The notes beneath the pieces were generated by a model. That model was not told where the DNA came from. It was given only the letters and a program-made list of their open reading frames with translations, and did no database searches. From the NCBI GenBank assembly GCA_000721275.1, contig JOFO01000028.1, positions 1 to 64,000 on the forward strand: 64,000 bases of DNA. The letters are read 5' to 3'. How positions within the stretch are numbered: position 1 is the first letter of the stretch; the number at the start of each line of letters is the position of its first letter. Both the position numbers and the translations under genes were made by a program. Below are positions 16,514 to 24,520 of this stretch, piece after piece. Source of the DNA: Microtetraspora glauca (GTDB lineage Bacteria; Actinomycetota; Actinomycetes; Streptomycetales; Streptomycetaceae).

Positions 16514-17272
16514 TCAGTCCGCCGACAGCACCTCGATCCCGTCGGCCGCGAGGCGCTCGACCACCGGGTCCCGGGGCGGCGCGTCGGTGATCAGGCCGCT
16601 GATCTCCTCCCAGGGCAGGACGCGGTACCGGGAGGCCGTGCCGATCTTCTCGGAGGAGGCGAGGACGTACGTGTCCGCGGCCCGTGCCGCGAGGGCGCGC
16701 TTCATCGCGGCGTCCTCCGCGTCGCCGGTGGTGAGACCCGCTTCCGGGTGCACGCCCGTCACGCCGAGGAGGAAGAGGTCGGCGGAGACGTTCTGCGCGG
16801 CCTCGACGGCGGCGGCACCGCAGGCCACCGCCGAATGCCGGAACAGCCGGCCGCCGATCATGAAGACCTCGGCCTTCGGGTGGTCGAGCAGCGCCACCGC
16901 GATCGTCGGGCTGTGGGTGATCACGGTGCACGCCCGGTCCTTCGGGAGCGCGTGGGCGACGGCGAGTGCCGTGGTGCCTCCGTCGAGGATGACGACGCCG
17001 CCCGGACGTACCAGTCCGGCGGCCACCGAGGCGACCCGGCGTTTGCCGTCCGGGGCCACGGACTGCCGGGTGCCGTAGTCCGCGACCGCCGGCGACACGG
17101 GAAGCGCCCCGCCGTAGACGCGCTGGCACAGTCCTTCGCCCGCCAGGTCGCGAAGGTCGCGGCGCACGGTGTCCTCGGAGATCCCCAGCCGGACGGCGAC
17201 GTCCTTGGCGACGACCTTGCCCTCGCGGGCGAGCAGTTCCAGCAGGTGGTCACGCCGTTCAGCAGCCAGCAT
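16514..17272 (-). CDS. DeoR/GlpR-family repressor
   Basis: The protein has 252 residues. Residues 3-57 are the DeoR helix-turn-helix (ERRDHLLELLAREGKVVAKD, then SEDTVRRDLRDLAGEGL and the VYGGAL wing). Residues 75-235 form the sugar-phosphate sensor domain with the ILDGGTTA phosphate loop and the GVTGVHPEAGLTT segment. A GGAGAG ribosome site precedes the ATG. It is divergent from a nucleoside-type gene and a Nudix hydrolase. Three tandem 10-bp repeats in the gap fit the direct-repeat operators of DeoR proteins. The inducer is probably a phosphorylated sugar or nucleoside breakdown product. Confidence 0.92.
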   Translation of the reverse strand: MLAAERRDHLLELLAREGKVVAKDVAVRLGISEDTVRRDLRDLAGEGLCQRVYGGALPVSPAVADYGTRQSVAPDGKRRVASVAAGLVRPGGVVILDGGTTALAVAHALPKDRACTVITHSPTIAVALLDHPKAEVFMIGGRLFRHSAVACGAAAVEAAQNVSADLFLLGVTGVHPEAGLTTGDAEDAAMKRALAARAADTYVLASSEKIGTASRYRVLPWEEISGLITDAPPRDPVVERLAADGIEVLSAD

Positions 17273-17276
17273 TCAC

Positions 17277-17306
17277 GTTCTCTCCTGTTCTTGCACGTTT
17301 CTGCAT
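17277..17306. promoter_or_regulatory. Three phased 10-bp repeats, DeoR operator candidate
   Basis: Decamers GTTCTCTCCT, GTTCTTGCAC and GTTTCTGCAT lie head to tail at 17277-17286, 17287-17296 and 17297-17306. The last two agree at 7 of 10 bases. A TAGTGT box at 17308-17313 follows directly and ends 7 nt before the ATG of the divergent gene. Confidence 0.5.
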
Positions 17307-17320
17307 GTAGTGTAGCGCCC

Positions 17321-17704
17321 ATGAACGACAAGCCCCTGCTCATCCTCATCGCCGGCCCGTACCGCTCCGGCACCGACGGTGACCCGCGGGCGATGGCCGC
17401 CAACCTCGCCCGTCTCGAAGCGGCGGCCTGGCCCGTCTTCGCCGCCGGACACGTCCCGGTGATCGGGGAGTGGATCGCCCTGCCCGTCCTGCGCTCGGCC
17501 GGCGCCGGCCCCACCGATCCGCTCGCCGACCAGGTGCTGTACCCGACCGCCGAACGACTGCTGGCCCACTGCGACGCCGTGCTGCGCCTTCCGGGCGAGT
17601 CCGCGGGCGCCGACCAGGACGTCGCCGTCGCACGCCGCCGGGGCCTGCCCGTCTACCACGACGTGGCCGAGATCCCCGTCCTCGGTACGCGGGGTGCGGT
17701 GTGA
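17321..17704 (+). CDS. DUF4406 / nucleoside deoxyribosyltransferase-like protein
   Basis: The protein has 127 residues. It opens with LLILIAGPYRSGTDGDPRAMAANLARL, the Rossmann-like start of DUF4406 and nucleoside 2-deoxyribosyltransferase-like proteins, and continues with AGHVPVIGEW and CDAVLRLPGESAGADQDVAVA. The latter matches the family motif in which a Ser/Gly loop and an acidic residue contact the ligand. The substrate is not known. It is coupled to the Nudix hydrolase by a 4-nt overlap, which suggests joint handling of a nucleoside or ADP-ribose-type compound. Transcription is probably leaderless and DeoR-controlled. Confidence 0.8.
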   Translation: MNDKPLLILIAGPYRSGTDGDPRAMAANLARLEAAAWPVFAAGHVPVIGEWIALPVLRSAGAGPTDPLADQVLYPTAERLLAHCDAVLRLPGESAGADQDVAVARRRGLPVYHDVAEIPVLGTRGAV

Positions 17705-18411
17705 CGCCGCGCCCCGGCGTGGACGTGCCGGACCACCGCGGCCGGACCGGGCTCGACCGGGCGGGACGCGGCCTCGACCGCAACCCGGACGTCGTCGTCC
17801 GCGACGTCGAACTCACCTCGCAGGGCTGGCACGTCCTGCGCCGCACCACCTTCGACTACCGCCGGCGCGACGGGCGCTGGGAGACCCAGCAGCGCGAGAC
17901 GTACGACCGGGGTGACGGCGCCGTCGTCCTGCCCTACGACGCCAAGCGCGGACGCGTGCTGCTGACCCGCCAGTTCCGTTACCCCGCCTACGTCAACGAC
18001 CACCCCGACGGCATGCTCGTCGAAGCCGCCGCGGGGCTGCTCGACGCGGACGACCCCGTCGCCGCGGTCCGCCGGGAGGCGGCCGAGGAACTCGGCGTCA
18101 CCCTCGGCCCCCTGACCCAGGTCCTCGACGCCTACATGAGTCCCGGCTCGGTCACCGAACGCCTCCACTTCTTCGCCGCCCCCTACACGCCCCGCGACCG
18201 GACCGGGCCCGGTGGCGGGGTGGCGGACGACGGCGAGGACATCGAGGTCCTCGAACTGCCCTTCACCGACGCCCTCGCGATGACGCGCGACGGACGCATC
18301 GCCGACGGCAAGACCATCCTGCTCCTGCAGTGGGCCGCCCTGCACGGCCCCTTCGCCCCTCGCCCGGAAGGCTCCCGTGCCGAGGACGCCGGGGACGCGG
18401 CCGCCCGTTAG
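17701..18411 (+). CDS. Nudix hydrolase (ADP-sugar type)
   Basis: The GTG at 17701 overlaps the TGA of the preceding gene, giving 236 residues. The architecture matches the ADP-ribose/GDP-mannose pyrophosphatases: an N-terminal strand domain, then GAVVLPYDAKRGRVLLTRQFRYPAY, then the Nudix box GLLDADDPVAAVRREAAEELGV. The first Glu of the box is replaced by Asp, but the metal-binding REAAEE core is intact. A short Gly-rich insertion follows near residue 165. Coupling with a deoxyribosyltransferase-like gene points to a nucleoside-diphosphate sugar, which is an inference. The 70 nt after the stop contain a weak 6-bp hairpin at 18424-18440. Confidence 0.9.
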   Translation: MTPRPGVDVPDHRGRTGLDRAGRGLDRNPDVVVRDVELTSQGWHVLRRTTFDYRRRDGRWETQQRETYDRGDGAVVLPYDAKRGRVLLTRQFRYPAYVNDHPDGMLVEAAAGLLDADDPVAAVRREAAEELGVTLGPLTQVLDAYMSPGSVTERLHFFAAPYTPRDRTGPGGGVADDGEDIEVLELPFTDALAMTRDGRIADGKTILLLQWAALHGPFAPRPEGSRAEDAGDAAAR

Positions 18412-18482
18412 GTTCCCTCGTCCGACGCCACCTCGGCGTCAGCACGGCGTCGCGGTGCGCGCACGCCGCGAGCCAAGGCCCG

Positions 18483-19106
18483 TCACCCGGCCTCGGGGAG
18501 CGTGGCCGAGTCGTGGAGCAGTTGCCGCACCCGCCGCAGGTCGGGACGCTTGCCGGTTCCCGCCCGGCTGACGGTGAACGTCGACCGGGAGACGGGACGG
18601 AGCAGGGGGTGGACGCTCAGGGACAGGGCGTCCGCGGTGTCGGGCAGCGCCATGCGGGGGATGAGGGTCACGCCCGCTCCAGCGGCGGCGAGGGCCGTCA
18701 GCACGCCGAAGTCGCTGCTCCGGGCCCTGATGTCCGGGACGAAGCCCGCCGCACCGCAGGCGCGCTGAATCATCTCGTAGCAGGAGGTCTCGGGGCCCGG
18801 GGTGAGCCAGGGCAGGTCTGCGACGAGGGCCAGGAGCACGGTGTAGCTGTGGACCAGGGCGAGGTCGGTGGAGCCCTTGTGCAGTTCGTCGAGGGCCTGG
18901 TCGGGTTCCCGCACGGACAGTCGCAGCGACAGTCCGGGGTGGCCGGGATCGCTGTCGGCCAGGCGTTGCCACAGCGGTGCGACGAGGTTGCGGGCCGCGG
19001 AAGCGAAGGCGGTGACGCGCACGACGCCGCGCCGACCGCTTCGCAGGGCGGCCAGCCCGGACTCGGGCGCCGCGGGTTCCGTGAGGATGATCTCGGCGTG
19101 AGCCAC
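18483..19106 (-). pseudogene. LysR-type effector domain lacking the DNA-binding head
   Basis: The frame from GTG 19106 gives 207 residues. It begins MAHAEIILTEPAAPESGLAAL, which in LysR proteins is the linker helix after the helix-turn-helix at about residue 70. A complete LysR substrate domain follows (GVVRVTAFASAARNLVAPLWQRL, then LALVHSYT, then VTLIPRMALP). The N-terminal winged helix is missing. Upstream lies the unrelated DUF5709 gene, only 6 nt away, so the deletion that brought DUF5709 next to it probably removed the head. It could still be translated, and headless sensors exist, but a truncated pseudogene is the simpler reading. Confidence 0.7.
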
Positions 19107-19112
19107 CAGCGG

Positions 19113-19565
19113 TCAGTCGTCGATGACGTGGACGGCGGCCTCCTCCGCGGAGGCCGCGCCGCCGTCCAGGCCGGCGTCCTCGGCGTCCATCGCCGACCAG
19201 TCCTCGCTCCCGGGGTCCTCGTCCGGGGAGAGGAGGCGGCCTGCGCGCCGGTCGCCGACCTCGCCGTCCAGGGCCTCCCCGTCGGTGTCCGTCGTGTCAC
19301 CGATGCCGTCGCCGTCGGGCACCGCCAAATCGGGCACCTCCTCGGCCAGCCGTTCGTCGAGGGTTTCACCGTGCTCCTGCTCCTCGGCGGTCTCGCCGGT
19401 GTGACCGGCGCCCCAGGGCCGGTCGGGGGGTGAGTAACCCGTGTCGTACGGATCGGCGGGCGGGCCGTCGAGGGTGTCGCCCGCGTCGAGCAGGCCCTCG
19501 TCGTCCTGGGTCTCGCTGCCGTCGGGCTGGTAGACGTCGTCGCCCCAGGCGTCGTTCTCCGTCAT
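19113..19565 (-). CDS. DUF5709 family acidic protein
   Basis: The protein has 150 residues and is strongly acidic. It opens MTENDAWGDDVYQPDGSETQDDEGLLD and contains PPDRPWGAGHTGETAEEQ and ETLDERLAEEVPD, the pattern of the Streptomyces DUF5709 family. No hydrophobic core is evident and much of it is predicted disordered. The family's function is unknown. Homologues are often seen near stress or cell-envelope genes. The GGAAGGGA upstream of the ATG is a good ribosome site. Confidence 0.85.
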   Translation of the reverse strand: MTENDAWGDDVYQPDGSETQDDEGLLDAGDTLDGPPADPYDTGYSPPDRPWGAGHTGETAEEQEHGETLDERLAEEVPDLAVPDGDGIGDTTDTDGEALDGEVGDRRAGRLLSPDEDPGSEDWSAMDAEDAGLDGGAASAEEAAVHVIDD

Positions 19566-19642
19566 GGTGGTCCCTTCCGTCGAGGCCCCCCCGTTCCGTC
19601 CGGTCATCGTGGCCGATGCCGCAGGCGGCTCCCGTCGCGGTG

Positions 19643-19930
19643 CTACGACGGGGGCGGCGGCAGTTCGAAGCGGAACGCGCCCTGGCCTGTGCCGAGCTGG
19701 AGCCAGAGGCGGCCGGGGTGGGTGACGACGCGCAGGGCGAGCTGGGCGCAGTCGGGGCAGCGGCCGGTGAGGCCGGGTTCGGGGCCGTACACGTGCAGCC
19801 GGCCGACCGGGGAGGCGGTGCGGCAATCCGGGCACGTCCACCAGGCGGTGGTGGGGTCGAGCGCGAGGACCTGGGCGAGCGGGCCGGCGAGGCAGTTGCC
19901 GTCGAGGTGGTGGGCGGGTCGCTGGTTCAC
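19643..19930 (-). CDS. DUF6510 zinc-ribbon protein
   Basis: The protein has 95 residues and opens with HHLDGNCLAGPLAQVLALD. A zinc ribbon is formed by CPDC (about residue 33) and CPDC (about residue 58), separated by GRLHVYGPEPGL. This matches DUF6510, which in Streptomyces follows the molybdopterin oxidoreductase and flavin reductase genes, exactly as here. Its function is unknown; a role in assembling or tuning the redox pair is only a guess from context. It lies 55 nt after the reductase. Confidence 0.85.
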   Translation of the reverse strand: MNQRPAHHLDGNCLAGPLAQVLALDPTTAWWTCPDCRTASPVGRLHVYGPEPGLTGRCPDCAQLALRVVTHPGRLWLQLGTGQGAFRFELPPPPS

Positions 19931-19985
19931 GGTGGTGTCCCTCGGGTCGCGGAGGAGGGGCCGGCCGGGCGGGCGCGCGTCCGGG

Positions 19986-20720
19986 TCAGCCGAAACGTTC
20001 GGTGCGGATGGAGCCCGGCGGGTGGCCGCGGGACTGGAGGAGGGCCGTGGCGTGTTCGACGAAGCCGGTGGGCCCGCAGACGAAGCACCGGGTCTCCGGG
20101 GACGCGGGCAGGTCCTCCAGGTCGTCCGGTGCGAGGCGGTGGGCCGGGCGTTCGTCGCCCGGGGGTGCCTGGCGCGTGTAGAGGACGCGGACGTCTTCGG
20201 TGCCGGACGGGTCGGCGAGCTCCTTCGCGTACCAGAGTTCGCCGGGGTCGCGTACGGAGCAGACGAGCGCGCACGGGTCGGCGGGGGCTCCGGTCGCGCG
20301 CCGGGCCCGCAGCATCGCCATGAGGGGGACGACGCCGCAGCCGCCCGCGACGAGGAGCAGCGGGCCCCGGGTCTCCGGCGTCCACACGAACCATCCTCCC
20401 AGCGGTCCCTTGACCTCGACCTCGGCGCCGACGGGCAGCACCTCGTTCAGGTACGGGGAGACCTCGCCGCCCGGCGCGGTCTGCACGCCGAGCTCGATCG
20501 TCTCGCCGGCGGCGGGCGCCGCCAGCGAGTAGCTGCGCACGGCCTGGTAGCCGTCGTCCGCGGTCAGACGGACGTCGACGTGCTGGCCGGGGACGTGGCC
20601 GGGCCAGCCGGGCACCTCGAAGCGGAGGGCGCGACCGGTCGCCGTCTGTTCCTCGCGTGCGGTCAGCCGCGCCCGGCGCCAGCCGCCGGCGGCACTCGGG
20701 CCGGTCGTGGCGACGCTCAC
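19986..20720 (-). CDS. Flavin/NAD(P) reductase partner of the molybdenum enzyme
   Basis: The GTG at 20720 overlaps the stop of the preceding gene, giving 244 residues. It is a ferredoxin-NADP-reductase-type protein: an FAD domain with the VRSYSLAAP motif and an NAD domain with LVAGGCGVVPLMAMLRA and a terminal CFVCGPTGFVE. There is no iron-sulfur domain. It most likely supplies electrons to, or takes them from, the molybdopterin oxidoreductase with which it is translationally coupled. The physiological substrate of the pair is unknown. Confidence 0.88.
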   Translation of the reverse strand: MSVATTGPSAAGGWRRARLTAREEQTATGRALRFEVPGWPGHVPGQHVDVRLTADDGYQAVRSYSLAAPAAGETIELGVQTAPGGEVSPYLNEVLPVGAEVEVKGPLGGWFVWTPETRGPLLLVAGGCGVVPLMAMLRARRATGAPADPCALVCSVRDPGELWYAKELADPSGTEDVRVLYTRQAPPGDERPAHRLAPDDLEDLPASPETRCFVCGPTGFVEHATALLQSRGHPPGSIRTERFG

Positions 20721-21322
20721 CGGTCGCCCCGGTAGCGCTGCTCGCGCCAGGGATCGCCGTAGTCGTGGTAGCCGGCCTGCTCCCAGAAGCCCGGCTCGTC
20801 GCGGACCGTGAAGCGCAGGCCCTTGACCCACTTGGCCGACTTCCAGAAGTACAGGTGCGGGATCAGCAGCCGGGCCGGGCCGCCGTGGTCCGGCGACAGC
20901 GGATAGCCGTCGAAGGAGTGGACGAGCCACGCCTTGCCTCCCGTGACGTCCGCACGGGGCAGGTTGGTCGTGTAGCCGTCGAAGGACTCCGCGACCACGT
21001 ACCCGGCGGAGGTCTCCACCGCGTCGGTCAGCACGTCGAGGGAGACCCCCTCCCAGCGGGTGTCGAACTTGGACCACCGCGTCACGCAGTGGATGTCGAC
21101 GACCGGCCGCTCCTGCGGCAGCGCCCGCATCTCGTCCCAGGTCCAGCTCCGGCTCTCGCCGGTGTCGCCGGTGACGGTGAAGGACCAGCGGTCCGTGGGC
21201 ACGTGCGGGGTCGGACCGGCGGAGAGCACCGGGAACGACTCGGTGGGGTACTGGCCCGGGGGCAGGCGTTCGATGAGGCCGCGGCTGCCGCGGCCGTGGA
21301 AACCGGGCGACAGACCGGTCAT
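20717..21322 (-). CDS. Sulfite-oxidase-like molybdopterin oxidoreductase
   Basis: The protein has 201 residues and no signal peptide. It carries the sulfite oxidase fold: GDTGESRSWTWDEMRALP, then the VDIHCVTRWSKFD segment whose Cys binds molybdenum, then GGPARLLIPHLYFWKSAKWVK. The short length matches the YuiH-like cytoplasmic group and not full sulfite oxidases. It heads a three-gene operon with a flavin reductase and DUF6510. A likely role is reduction or oxidation of a small sulfur or N-oxide compound, which cannot be specified further. Confidence 0.9.
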   Translation of the reverse strand: MTGLSPGFHGRGSRGLIERLPPGQYPTESFPVLSAGPTPHVPTDRWSFTVTGDTGESRSWTWDEMRALPQERPVVDIHCVTRWSKFDTRWEGVSLDVLTDAVETSAGYVVAESFDGYTTNLPRADVTGGKAWLVHSFDGYPLSPDHGGPARLLIPHLYFWKSAKWVKGLRFTVRDEPGFWEQAGYHDYGDPWREQRYRGDR

Positions 21323-21479
21323 GGCGGTGCTCCTCCCGCTCGAAGTCGGCTCCGGTCCGCTCGTGCGCGCCGTGAGGACGGGCTCGGCGGTCCGAGGCGG
21401 CGCACCGGCGCTCCCGTCGGCGCAGCCGCGCGAACCCGGCGCCCCGGCCGGCGGTCGGGCCGGCCGGGGCGGGGTGCGG

Positions 21480-22457
21480 TCAGGTCTCGTGCAGGGCCGT
21501 GCGCAGGGCGTCGACGGCGAGTTTGCGGGCCACGTTCGCCGCGCGGGTGTCGCGGAGGCTGTCCAGGAGCAGGAAGTCGTGGACCATGCCGGCGACGCGG
21601 ACCGACGTGACGTCGACGCCCGCCTCCCGGAGCTTGTTGGCGTACATCTCACCTTCGTCACGCAGGACGTCCGCCTCGTCCGTGATGACCAGGGTGGTGG
21701 GCAGGCCCCTGAGCTGGTCGAGCGTCGACCGCAGCGGGGAGGCGTAGTGCTGCTTCCGCTGCTCCGGGTCGGTGGTGTACGCGTCCCAGAACCACTTCAT
21801 GCCGTCGCGGGTGAGGTAGTAGCCCTCGGCGAACTGCAGGTACGACGGCGTGTCGAAGTCGGCGTCGGTGACCGGGTAGAGCAGGACCTGGGCCTTCAGG
21901 TCGAGACCGTCGTCGCGTTCCTTGTTCATCAGCGCGAAGACCGCGGACATGCAGCCGCCGACGGACTCGCCGGTGACCGCAACCCGCGAGGTGTCCATGC
22001 CGTGGTCGGCGCCGTTCTTCCGCACCCACTGGCCCACCGCGTAGTTCTGTTCCACCTGCGTGGGGTACTTCGCCTCGGGTGCGCGGTCGTACACGGGGAA
22101 GACGCCCACCGCGCCGGCGCCGACGACGAGCTCGCGGAAGAGGCGGTCGTGGGTCTTCTCGTCACCGAAGACCCATCCGGCCCCGTGGATGTAGAAGACC
22201 ACGGGCAGCGGGCCCGTGGCGCCCTTCGGGCGGATGATCCGGGTGCGGACGGTTCCCCATTCGCCGGCGTCCACCTCCACCCACTCCTCGTCGACCTCCG
22301 GGCGCGGCACTCCCTCGCCGCTCTGCAGGCCCAGCAGGATGTCGCGGCCCTGCTCCGGGGGGACCTCGTAGATCCGGGGGTGCGGGTCGGTGGCCTCGGC
22401 CAGTTCCCTGGCGGCCGGTTCGAGGTAGGGGGTGACGGGCGGGGGCAGCTGCGTCAT
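21480..22457 (-). CDS. Alpha/beta hydrolase of the HSL/fold-3 esterase family
   Basis: The protein has 325 residues. The oxyanion motif FYIHGAGWVFGDE (a variant of HGGG), the nucleophile elbow VTGESVGGCMS, the acid segment ITDEADVLRDEGE and the final VHDF histidine give a complete triad. This is the hormone-sensitive-lipase branch (family IV), which hydrolyses short- to medium-chain esters. No signal peptide is present, so it acts in the cytoplasm. It stands alone: 160 nt separate it from the redox operon downstream. The promoter should lie in the 427-nt gap upstream. Confidence 0.9.
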   Translation of the reverse strand: MTQLPPPVTPYLEPAARELAEATDPHPRIYEVPPEQGRDILLGLQSGEGVPRPEVDEEWVEVDAGEWGTVRTRIIRPKGATGPLPVVFYIHGAGWVFGDEKTHDRLFRELVVGAGAVGVFPVYDRAPEAKYPTQVEQNYAVGQWVRKNGADHGMDTSRVAVTGESVGGCMSAVFALMNKERDDGLDLKAQVLLYPVTDADFDTPSYLQFAEGYYLTRDGMKWFWDAYTTDPEQRKQHYASPLRSTLDQLRGLPTTLVITDEADVLRDEGEMYANKLREAGVDVTSVRVAGMVHDFLLLDSLRDTRAANVARKLAVDALRTALHET

Positions 22458-22884
22458 GCGCACTCCAGTGTGTGGGCGCCTCGGAACCGGCGCGATCCCC
22501 CCTGGGTTATCTCCCCCCGGTCCATGGTGCCCGCTCGGGGCCGGGCCGCAAGCCGAGGTCGGCTGTGGGCGCGGGCCGGATCGGCGCGGACGGCGTCCGG
22601 GGGTCGGTCCCTGTGCCGTGGCGCTGCCGCCCGCTGAGCGGTCGTACGGTCGGAGCGCGGCGAGCCGGTCGCCGGTGCGCTCGCCGTGCCTCCGTCCGTT
22701 CTGGCGGACCGGGGACGAAGGCCGATGGCCGCGGGTGGCTGTGGCGTCAGCCACCCGCGGCCGACCCGTGCCGGGACACGGCTCTGCGTGCGGAAACGGC
22801 CCGGTGCCGCTTCCACCCGTGTCCGGTCGGGTCACCGGCCTGCCCGCCCCCAGGTTCGCAGGCCGGAGTGTGCGGTGCCTCTGA
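22458..22884. other. 427-nt gap between esterase and chaplin
   Basis: The half next to 22457 should hold the esterase promoter, but no convincing boxes are seen. The only clear structure is the hairpin listed at 22727-22762. No coding frame is convincing. Confidence 0.4.
22727..22762 (-). terminator. Chaplin terminator hairpin
   Basis: Arms 22727-22740 and 22749-22762 are perfectly complementary over 14 bp around an 8-nt loop, 122 nt after the chaplin stop. Confidence 0.6.
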
Positions 22885-23124
22885 TCAGCCGTTGACGCAG
22901 GTGTTGCCGAACGTGGGGTTCAGCAGGCCGATGACGCTGACCGTGTTGCCGCACGCGTTCACCGGCACGTGGACGGGGACCTGGACGAGGTTGCCGGAGC
23001 CGACACCGGGCGAGTGGGCGGCCCAGCCCTGCGCACCCGCGTCGGCGGACGCCAGCGAGGCGCCTCCCATCACCACGGCACCGGCCGCCAGGGCCACGGT
23101 CAGAGTGCTGCGCGTACGCGCCAT
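22885..23124 (-). CDS. Short chaplin (surface amyloid protein)
   Basis: The protein has 79 residues. Residues 1-28 are a Sec signal ending ASADAG. The mature chaplin domain of about 50 residues shows the family pattern: HSPGVGSGNLVQVPVHVPVN, then CGNTVSVIGLLNP and a final CVNG, with the two Cys that form a disulfide. Short chaplins assemble into the hydrophobic amyloid layer that lets aerial hyphae leave the water surface. No sorting signal is present, as expected for the short class. A GGAGGTAA ribosome site precedes the ATG. Its presence identifies the host as a sporulating actinomycete. Confidence 0.95.
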   Translation of the reverse strand: MARTRSTLTVALAAGAVVMGGASLASADAGAQGWAAHSPGVGSGNLVQVPVHVPVNACGNTVSVIGLLNPTFGNTCVNG

Positions 23125-23486
23125 CGCGTTACCTCCACGAAGAGGATCCGTACCGCCCTCGCGGAGATCGCGCGGGCGGTGAGAACGAGCGGATCTGCCT
23201 GCTCTCACCGGGGCTTCGCGGCGACGCCTTCTCCGGTTGGGTCGCGACGGGGGCATTCCCTCGATCGGGTCATGTCCCGGCCTCGAAATCGACGAAACGT
23301 CTCCCCTCCGGACGTGCGTCCGCTACGAAGTACGTGCACCCCTGCTCTGCTGAGGACCCGGTCTCGCTTCCCGGACTCCGGATCAGGGCTCCGGCCACGA
23401 AGGACCCCCATGCGACGACGGATCGCCCTTCCCTCATCGGCACCCTCCGGGGTCCGCGCCCGGTCGCGCCCGGCGGGGGAAGGCCG
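23125..23486. other. Divergent promoter region of the chaplin and sigma-fusion genes
   Basis: This 362-nt gap must carry both promoters. I see no strong palindrome and no convincing -35/-10 pair. The leader of the sigma-fusion gene ends with a GGGGGAAGG ribosome site at about 23475-23483. Confidence 0.4.
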
Positions 23487-24509
23487 ATGAACGAACCCCT
23501 CCCCTTCCGCCGCACCGCGGCGAGCAGCGGACCCCCTGATCTTCCCTCCGTCATGGCACGGGTCGCCCGCGGCGACAAGGGCGCCTTCTCCGTCCTCTAC
23601 GACGCCCTCGCGCCGATGGTCTTCGGCATCGTGCTCAGGGTCGTGCGCGACCGGGCGCAGTCGGAGGAGGTCGCCCAGGAGGTGATGATCGACCTGTGGC
23701 GCCAGGCTGCCCGTTGCCGCGGCGACGCCGGCTCCGTCCGTGCCTGGGCGGCGACCATCGCGCACCGGCGGGCCGTCGACCGGGTCCGCTCCGCGCAGGC
23801 CGCCACCGACCGCGAGCAGGCACAGGCCGCCCGCGAGCACACCACCGCCTTCGACGAGGTCGCCGAACAGGTCGAGACCCGCCTGGAGTCCGAACAGGTA
23901 CGCCGCTGCCTGCGCGGCCTGACCGAACTCCAGCGCCCCGCCGCGCTGAAGCAGCGCACCCTGGACGCCCTCGACGGGGTACGGCAGCTGCCCCCTCGGC
24001 TGAACTCGGCGCCCGTGACGAGGAGCCTGGCCGAACGCCTGCGCCGCAAGGCCCTGCTCCTGGGGCTCGCGGCGAGCCTCGTCGCCGCCGCCTCCTTCGC
24101 CGGTCTCGCCGTCTGGCAGCACCAGGAAGTCCGTCAGGCTCAGGAGCAGACTCAGCGGGCCCAGCAGAACCTCGAGACCATCAGCGGGATCCTGGCCGCG
24201 CCCGACTCCCGGACCGTCCACGGCAGGGCCGCCAACGGCGCGCTCACCACGGTCGTGACCTCCACGCGCCAGAACAAGGCCGTCTTCACCGCGACGGGGC
24301 TCCCCGAACCCGCCGCTGGACGCACCTACCAGTTGTGGCTGCAGCACGGCGGCACCATGCGGCCCGCCGGCCTCATCCACCAGGACGGCACGGTCCTCGT
24401 CGACGGCGACCCCGCCGACGCCACCGCCCTCGGGCTCACCCTGGAGCCCTCCGGAGGCTCGCCCCAGCCCACCACCGCCCCCCTCCTCCTCATGAACATG
24501 CCTGCCTGA
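23487..24509 (+). CDS. Chimeric sigma-K region 2 / RskA anti-sigma membrane protein
   Basis: A single uninterrupted frame encodes 340 residues. Residues 1-150 look like an ECF sigma factor of the SigK group: DLPSVMARVARGDKGAF, then the region 2 core AQSEEVAQEVMIDLWRQAARC and AHRRAVDRVRSAQAA, reaching RRCLRGLTELQR at the start of region 4. There the sigma sequence stops. Residues 151-340 are the RskA type: PAALKQRTLDALDGVRQLPPR, a transmembrane helix at about 188-211, GLAVWQHQE and the outer RskA domain ending TYQLWLQHGGTMRPAG and a Pro-rich tail. Region 4 and the cytoplasmic sigma-binding part of RskA are both absent. This is an in-frame fusion of adjacent sigK and rskA. Whether the membrane-bound sigma stub is functional is unknown. 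Confidence 0.85.
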   Translation: MNEPLPFRRTAASSGPPDLPSVMARVARGDKGAFSVLYDALAPMVFGIVLRVVRDRAQSEEVAQEVMIDLWRQAARCRGDAGSVRAWAATIAHRRAVDRVRSAQAATDREQAQAAREHTTAFDEVAEQVETRLESEQVRRCLRGLTELQRPAALKQRTLDALDGVRQLPPRLNSAPVTRSLAERLRRKALLLGLAASLVAAASFAGLAVWQHQEVRQAQEQTQRAQQNLETISGILAAPDSRTVHGRAANGALTTVVTSTRQNKAVFTATGLPEPAAGRTYQLWLQHGGTMRPAGLIHQDGTVLVDGDPADATALGLTLEPSGGSPQPTTAPLLLMNMPA

Positions 24510-24520
24510 GCAGGCCTGGG

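Noticed and set aside
19113..19841. A longer DUF5709 start upstream of 19565
   Set aside because: The extension covers another strand's and frame's composition and has no ribosome site, while 19565 has one and gives the family-typical MTENDAW start.
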